Shown here: one piece after another, positions 60,288 to 64,000 of the stretch | How positions within the stretch are numbered: the first letter of the stretch is position 1 | How the letters are laid out: the number at the start of each line of letters is the position of its first letter | Assembly: GCF_937958065.1 (NCBI RefSeq) | Contig: NZ_CALFXI010000058.1 | Span: 28,189 to 92,188, forward strand | Direction: 5' to 3' | Origin: an uncultured Steroidobacter sp. | GTDB lineage: Bacteria; Pseudomonadota; Gammaproteobacteria; Steroidobacterales; Steroidobacteraceae | DNA length: 64,000 nt | Translations under genes and position numbers: made by a program | Notes under the pieces: generated by a model | What the model saw: only the letters and a program-made list of their open reading frames with translations | Databases searched by the model: none | What the model was told of the DNA's origin: nothing

Positions 60288-61022
60288 ATGACCCCCACCA
60301 TCACTGCTTTCGAACGCTCGCCCGACCGTGGCCAGGGCCTGGCTCGCGACATGCGCGTTCGCTGGGCGCTCGAAGAAGTGGGCCAGCCGTACGACGTTCG
60401 GCTCGTCTCTTTCGGTGAAATGAAGGAGGCGGCGCATCGCAAGCTGCATCCGTTCGCTCAGATTCCGACCTACGAAGCCGGCGATCTCGCCCTGTTCGAG
60501 TCGGGGGCGATCGTGTTCCACATCGCCGAGCGCCATGCCGGCCTGCTGCCGGAGGATCCAAATGCCCGGGCGCGCGCGATCGCATGGATGTTTGCGGCCC
60601 TCAACACGGTGGAGCCGCCGATCGTTGAACGCTCAATGGCCATGATCCTGGAGCGCGACAAGCCGTGGTTCGAGGAGCGCCAGGCGATGCTCGACAATCG
60701 CGTCCAGGTTCGGCTCGGCGAGCTGTCCCGTCATCTGGGCGATGCCGACTGGCTCGACGGCGCGTTCAGCGCCGCCGACCTGCTGATGGTGACGGTGCTG
60801 CGCCGGTTCAGTAGAGCCGGCGATATCGGGAAGTATCCGAACCTCGCCGCCTACATTGCCCGCGGCGAAGCGCGGCCCGCGTATCAGCGTGCATTCGCGG
60901 ACCAACTGGCGGTTTTCACCGCGCATTCGCCGAACGGCCGATCCGCATCCGTTGCCGGGTCGATTCGGTCGGCGTTCTACCTCTTGGCCCGGCGCTGGTG
61001 CACTCGCATGATGGATGCATGA
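60288..61022 (+). CDS. Glutathione S-transferase family protein
   Basis: A 244-residue protein. An N-terminal thioredoxin-like domain ('TITAFERSPDRGQGLARDMR', 'FAQIPTYEAGDLALFESGAI') includes the cis-Pro of the GSH-binding loop and 'ESGAI', the usual glutamyl-contact motif. The C-terminal all-helical domain has 'DWLDGAFSAADLLMVTVLRR'. The first catalytic Ser is likely in 'FERSPDRG', as in many bacterial GSTs. The last 35 residues are not family-like. Its stop overlaps the next start by four bases. Confidence 0.85.
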   Translation: MTPTITAFERSPDRGQGLARDMRVRWALEEVGQPYDVRLVSFGEMKEAAHRKLHPFAQIPTYEAGDLALFESGAIVFHIAERHAGLLPEDPNARARAIAWMFAALNTVEPPIVERSMAMILERDKPWFEERQAMLDNRVQVRLGELSRHLGDADWLDGAFSAADLLMVTVLRRFSRAGDIGKYPNLAAYIARGEARPAYQRAFADQLAVFTAHSPNGRSASVAGSIRSAFYLLARRWCTRMMDA

Positions 61023-61522
61023 GCGGCAAGGGGTTTGCATTCCTCATCGTCTGTCTGTTGGCGTGCAGCGCGAGCACTTTAGCCGCCACGCCCGACAGCT
61101 CTTGCCCAATCTCCTCTACGGCCTCCCCCGTCGCCTACGGCCGTCTCCACCAGATCCCCACGGTCGCTCGCGAAGATGATGTCAGCCACACCATCGTCAC
61201 TCCGGGCGGCATGGTGCTGCGCTCCCCGGAAATGGTTGCTGCTACGGACGTTCTGACCGTCGCCGCACGCGATCCGGATGCGATGTGCTTCCACCTGATC
61301 ACGCTCGCAAAAGATTGGCACAAGTGTGACATTGCCGGCGTCGCCAGGAAGGACGCCGAGAACTCGTACTTGTTTACTGAGGGCAGTGTCGCCGTGCGCT
61401 TCCACTTCACCAGCGAAGAACAGGTCGAAGTGGCTCCCCTCGGAACCGCCTACCGAAGTCGATGCGAACCCTCCGGCAGCATCGAGCGGGCGACCTACAC
61501 GTTGGGCGCGCAATCGAAATGA
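61019..61522 (+). CDS. Small secreted protein of unknown function
   Basis: A 167-residue protein with a signal peptide ('GFAFLIVCLLACSASTLAAT'). Four cysteines in the mature part ('SSCPIS', 'AMCFHL', 'HKCDIAG', 'SRCEPSG') are suited to two disulfides. The start at 61019 overlaps the GST stop as ATGA. No recognisable domain; translational coupling to the GST is the only context clue. Confidence 0.55.
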   Translation: MSGKGFAFLIVCLLACSASTLAATPDSSCPISSTASPVAYGRLHQIPTVAREDDVSHTIVTPGGMVLRSPEMVAATDVLTVAARDPDAMCFHLITLAKDWHKCDIAGVARKDAENSYLFTEGSVAVRFHFTSEEQVEVAPLGTAYRSRCEPSGSIERATYTLGAQSK

Positions 61523-61611
61523 ATGTTGCCAGTCGTGCCGACCAGGCAACCGCAAGCTGCACAGCCGGGGCAGAGGCCCCGGCATCCACGTGATCCACCC
61601 CTGGTGCGGGC

Positions 61612-62088
61612 TTATCCCCGGCGCGCTGCTTCGATCGTGGCGATATCGATCTTTTTCATCGGCATCATCGCTTCAAACGCGCGCTTCGCGGCCGCACGAT
61701 CCGGATCGGTGGTCGCTTCTATCAGCGCGCGCGGCGTGATTTGCCAGGACAAGCCCCACTTGTCCTTGCACCAGCCGCATTGACTTTCCACGCCGCCGTT
61801 GCCGACGATGGCGTTCCAATACCGATCGGTTTCGGCCTGGTCCTCGGTGATGATCTGGAACGAGAAAGCCTCGCTGTGCTTGAAGGCCGGACCGCCATTC
61901 AGGCCCAGGCAAGGCACGCCCACCACCGTGAACTCGACCGTGAGCACCTGCCCTTGCTTGCCTCCTGGAAAATCGCCGGGCGCGTGGTGGACCGCCGTCA
62001 CCTTGCTGTCCGGAAAAGTCCTGGCGTAGAACCTCGCAGCTTCCTCGGCCCCGTCGTCATACCAGACGCAAATTACATTCCTGGTCAT
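61612..62088 (-). CDS. VOC-family (PhnB/3-demethylubiquinone-methyltransferase-like) protein
   Basis: A 158-residue protein of the 3-dmu-9_3-mt/PhnB-like VOC family: 'MTRNVICVWYDDGAEEAARF', 'ARTFPDSKVTAVHHAPGDFP', 'FTVVGVPCLGLNGGPAFKHS', 'CGWCKDKWGLSWQITPRAL'. The name refers to homology only; most members have no known reaction. The start at 62088 is decided by GGAGG five bases before it; an ATG at 62100 would place that site inside the gene. Two cysteines (CGWC) are conserved in the family. Confidence 0.8.
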   Translation of the reverse strand: MTRNVICVWYDDGAEEAARFYARTFPDSKVTAVHHAPGDFPGGKQGQVLTVEFTVVGVPCLGLNGGPAFKHSEAFSFQIITEDQAETDRYWNAIVGNGGVESQCGWCKDKWGLSWQITPRALIEATTDPDRAAAKRAFEAMMPMKKIDIATIEAARRG

Positions 62089-62220
62089 CGTCGCCTCCAT
62101 CCGCGTTCGTCGGTTGAGCAGATCAGTCTACCCAAGGACGAACCAGCCACCCGGGATCCGACAACTTACCCTGAGTTCTTGGGGGCGAGCGTCTTGCACG
62201 TGACAGATGGTTGAGCCTGC

Positions 62221-62679
62221 TCACCCTTCGCGGGAAAGCTCCTCATCGGTGGGGATCCGACCTTGCGGCGTGAGTTTGTCGATGGCGCCTGGCAGCTCGC
62301 CACTGAGCCCGGCGAGCAATTGATCCCGAGGCAATCCCGTTTGCTCGACCAGCCACTCGATGCGCTCCTCTCCCAAAGACTGCTCCAGTTCCTTCGGGTC
62401 GATGGGCTTGTTCGGCCCCTTGGACACCCAGCTCTGCACCTTCTCTTCTTGGCCGCCCTCGCGGAACCGCTCCACCAGATCCTTCAAGCCGCCCGCCAGC
62501 CCGCCTCCGGACAACGCACCGCCCGCACCGCGCGCAGCACCGGAATCACCGGTCCCGAGCATGTCCGCCAATCGCCCCTTACCTTTGAGCGTGCGGTATG
62601 CCAACAGGCCCATGAGCCCGACCATGACCGGCGACATGCCGCCGCGGCGATTGCCTCCAATCGAATCCAGCAGTCCCAT
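62221..62679 (-). CDS. YidB/DUF937-family protein
   Basis: A 152-residue protein. 'GLLDSIGGNRRGGMSPVMVG' begins the YidB pattern, a Gly-rich stretch (44-65) follows, then the helical block 'LVERFREGGQEEKVQSWVSK', 'PNKPIDPKELEQSLGEERIE' and 'LLAGLSGELPGAIDKLTPQG' as in E. coli YidB. Function unknown. GGAGG lies about five bases upstream of the ATG. A stand-alone gene. Confidence 0.85.
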   Translation of the reverse strand: MGLLDSIGGNRRGGMSPVMVGLMGLLAYRTLKGKGRLADMLGTGDSGAARGAGGALSGGGLAGGLKDLVERFREGGQEEKVQSWVSKGPNKPIDPKELEQSLGEERIEWLVEQTGLPRDQLLAGLSGELPGAIDKLTPQGRIPTDEELSREG

Positions 62680-62849
62680 AAGTCACCTCCGGCTGTTACC
62701 GCAAGAATTGTTTCACTGCTCGAGCTCGGTGGATGTAGGCGGTCGACACGGATCGATGGATTGGGATCTCCGGCTGTAGCGGCGCCCGAGGGTTCGACCT
62801 ACTACCGGCGGGTCATTGAGCTACGAACGAGCTGGCATGCGCTTTTCAT

Positions 62850-63266
62850 CTAGAACCACAGATCTCGTACACAGCGGCCATCCCTGGGCAGATCGTCGAA
62901 TGTATCCAGCCCATCGAAGTGGTCGATCGGAAGATCCGCAACCGCCTCGGGCGGTGCGAGTCGAACGTTCACCGCGATGCGACGGCGTCCATCCTTGTCG
63001 AGGCGCAACCCTCGCCAGCAAAGCACGCAACCACAGGTCGGGCAGAAACGAATTTCCAGCGCGGGATCTGCTTTGCCGGGACGGGTATAGACCGAGCTCG
63101 GCCCGGCGATACGAATGCGCTCACCCTCATAATCGTAAGCCCACAGCGCGCCGTACCGTCGGCAGAGCGTGCAGTTGCAGGCGGTTATCGGCCCCGGATC
63201 GCCGTCCAAGTACCAGTTCAATGCGCCACAATGACAGGTTCCATTCAGCAAGGCTGTTACTCCCAT
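62850..63266 (-). CDS. GFA-family (glutathione-dependent formaldehyde-activating-like) zinc protein
   Basis: A 138-residue protein with the GFA zinc pattern: 'GTCHCGALNWYL', 'CNCTLCRRYGALWAYD' and 'RFCPTCGCVLCWRG', seven or more cysteines binding two zinc ions. True Gfa enzymes catalyse S-hydroxymethylglutathione formation, but most homologues are uncharacterised. The start at 63266 matches the family N-terminus; the frame is open to 63425 without similarity. Next to another zinc-Cys protein gene (63397). Confidence 0.8.
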   Translation of the reverse strand: MGVTALLNGTCHCGALNWYLDGDPGPITACNCTLCRRYGALWAYDYEGERIRIAGPSSVYTRPGKADPALEIRFCPTCGCVLCWRGLRLDKDGRRRIAVNVRLAPPEAVADLPIDHFDGLDTFDDLPRDGRCVRDLWF

Positions 63267-63396
63267 GTGTGACTGATCGGGAAGCGTATCAGGAAGATTC
63301 CTTGCGCCGCGACCAGTCCTCGACCCTCGGTTGGCGAGTGAGCCCGGCCGCCATAGCTTTCCGTGCGTCGCCTCGCGAGTGGCTCGCCGCCGTTGG

Positions 63397-63999
63397 TTAA
63401 AATCCGAGCCGCTGTCGAATCGCATTCCTCTCCGCCAATGACAGAACGATGGGCGGAACGATCGGGGTCTTGTCGTCTTCGGCGAAGAACGGTGAGCGCT
63501 TTCCCTTGCCCGCCAGCACGCCTTTGATGATAAACGGCATCACGGTCATGAAGCCCTTGAAGTCGATCTTCTCCGCAGTGCCGCTCGGCGGGGTTCCTTT
63601 TGCATATCGACCCATGATGCGACTCTTGACGGCTCCAAGGGTTCTATCGAGATAGCTGGGATCCGTTACGGTGAACACCCGATGCACCAGCCCCGCCCAC
63701 GGGAAGCCCGGCCTCACGTTTGCCACGGGCGTGTTACAGCAGCTTGCGTACCAGCGATACAGCCCATCAGGGGACAGGCGCAGACATTTCAGAACTTCCC
63801 GTCCCGCGTCGATCCGGATCTCCGCCGGGTAAACCGGAATGACTTCGGTGCCACCGGCGGCATCCAGCAAATCCGCCCGATTCAAGCAGTGCGCGAAGGT
63901 CTGGCAATCGTCGCAGTAGCACGCGAGGCGACCCGGTGTGTTGCGCGGAAAATTCAAGAGCTGCGCCCGGAAGGCGCCGCATTCGCATTGAATCTGCAT
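63397..63999 (-). CDS. DUF6151-family GFA-like protein
   Basis: A 200-residue protein with GFA-like cysteine sets 'MQIQCECGAFRAQL', 'CYCDDCQTFAHCL' and 'YASCCNTPVANVRPG', then a helical C-terminal part ending 'LAERNAIRQRLGF'. It matches the uncharacterised DUF6151 family by pattern. The ATG lies one base from the window end, so a further upstream start cannot be excluded. The Shine-Dalgarno region is outside the window. Confidence 0.75.
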   Translation of the reverse strand: MQIQCECGAFRAQLLNFPRNTPGRLACYCDDCQTFAHCLNRADLLDAAGGTEVIPVYPAEIRIDAGREVLKCLRLSPDGLYRWYASCCNTPVANVRPGFPWAGLVHRVFTVTDPSYLDRTLGAVKSRIMGRYAKGTPPSGTAEKIDFKGFMTVMPFIIKGVLAGKGKRSPFFAEDDKTPIVPPIVLSLAERNAIRQRLGF

Positions 64000-64000
64000 G

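Noticed and set aside
1..64000. Insertion sequences, CRISPR arrays, integrase or phage genes
   Set aside because: Scanned for transposase or integrase motifs, regularly spaced repeats and terminal repeats; none seen.

Overview
The window is GC-rich Gram-negative chromosomal DNA, most likely from a gammaproteobacterium of the Steroidobacteraceae/Nevskiales kind. This placement is an inference from gene content, not from a marker-gene comparison. The supporting signs are TonB-dependent receptors clustered with oxidoreductases, Tat-exported enzymes, FecI/FecR-type signalling, outer-membrane porins and a red-type RuBisCO operon. No insertion sequence, phage module or CRISPR array was seen.

Layout. 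(1) 1-7.7 kb: the 5' part of selA runs off the left edge, beside a selenocysteine tRNA gene. Then come a Lrp-type regulator convergent with ornithine cyclodeaminase, a pseudo-receiver, a STAS-like protein, an exported FAD oxidoreductase and a K+ channel with an RCK domain. Two relics follow: an AraC helix-turn-helix stub and an ECF sigma gene that has lost region 2. (2) 7.6-11.05 kb: a C39-peptidase ABC exporter with its HlyD adaptor, with no visible substrate peptide. (3) 11.15-19.9 kb: a compact Calvin-cycle operon cbbLSXFPZT, read leftwards, with divergent cbbR and a palindrome in the shared promoter region. (4) 20.2-25.0 kb: TonB receptor, exported flavin amine oxidase and exported RidA, a plausible periplasmic amine/amino-acid oxidation set. 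(5) 25.0-31.4 kb: GH27 alpha-galactosidase, FecI-like sigma, FecR and an STN-domain TonB receptor. Two similar promoter-like motifs lie ahead of the glycosidase and the sigma gene.

(6) 32.9-43.8 kb: a co-directional cluster of a double-DUF1080 protein, three Gfo/Idh/MocA-type exported oxidoreductases, a TonB receptor and a large cytochrome-c/beta-propeller protein. It looks like a periplasmic 3-keto-glycoside pathway. (7) 43.8-50.5 kb: an M28 peptidase, a pentapeptide-repeat protein, a porin, a close homologue of PET hydrolases/cutinases and, just after a strong terminator, a short lipase-foldase-like protein. (8) 50.4-54.9 kb: a heme-c outer-membrane barrel, two cytochrome-type lipoproteins with paralogous C-termini (one with CHRD domains), and a TorF-like porin. 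(9) 54.9-60.1 kb: ECF sigma, a zinc-finger anti-sigma with a subtilisin-prodomain-like periplasmic domain, a subtilase lipoprotein lacking the usual oxyanion Asn, a TonB-like anchored protein and a double retropepsin. (10) 60.3-64 kb: a GST and small housekeeping or stress proteins (VOC, YidB, two GFA-like).

Together the genes suggest a metabolically versatile bacterium. It could fix CO2, make selenoproteins, and use TonB-fed periplasmic pathways for sugars, amines and perhaps polyesters. The most novel-looking pieces are the sigma/anti-sigma/subtilase circuit, the periplasmic keto-glycoside locus and the PET-hydrolase-like enzyme next to a foldase-like gene.
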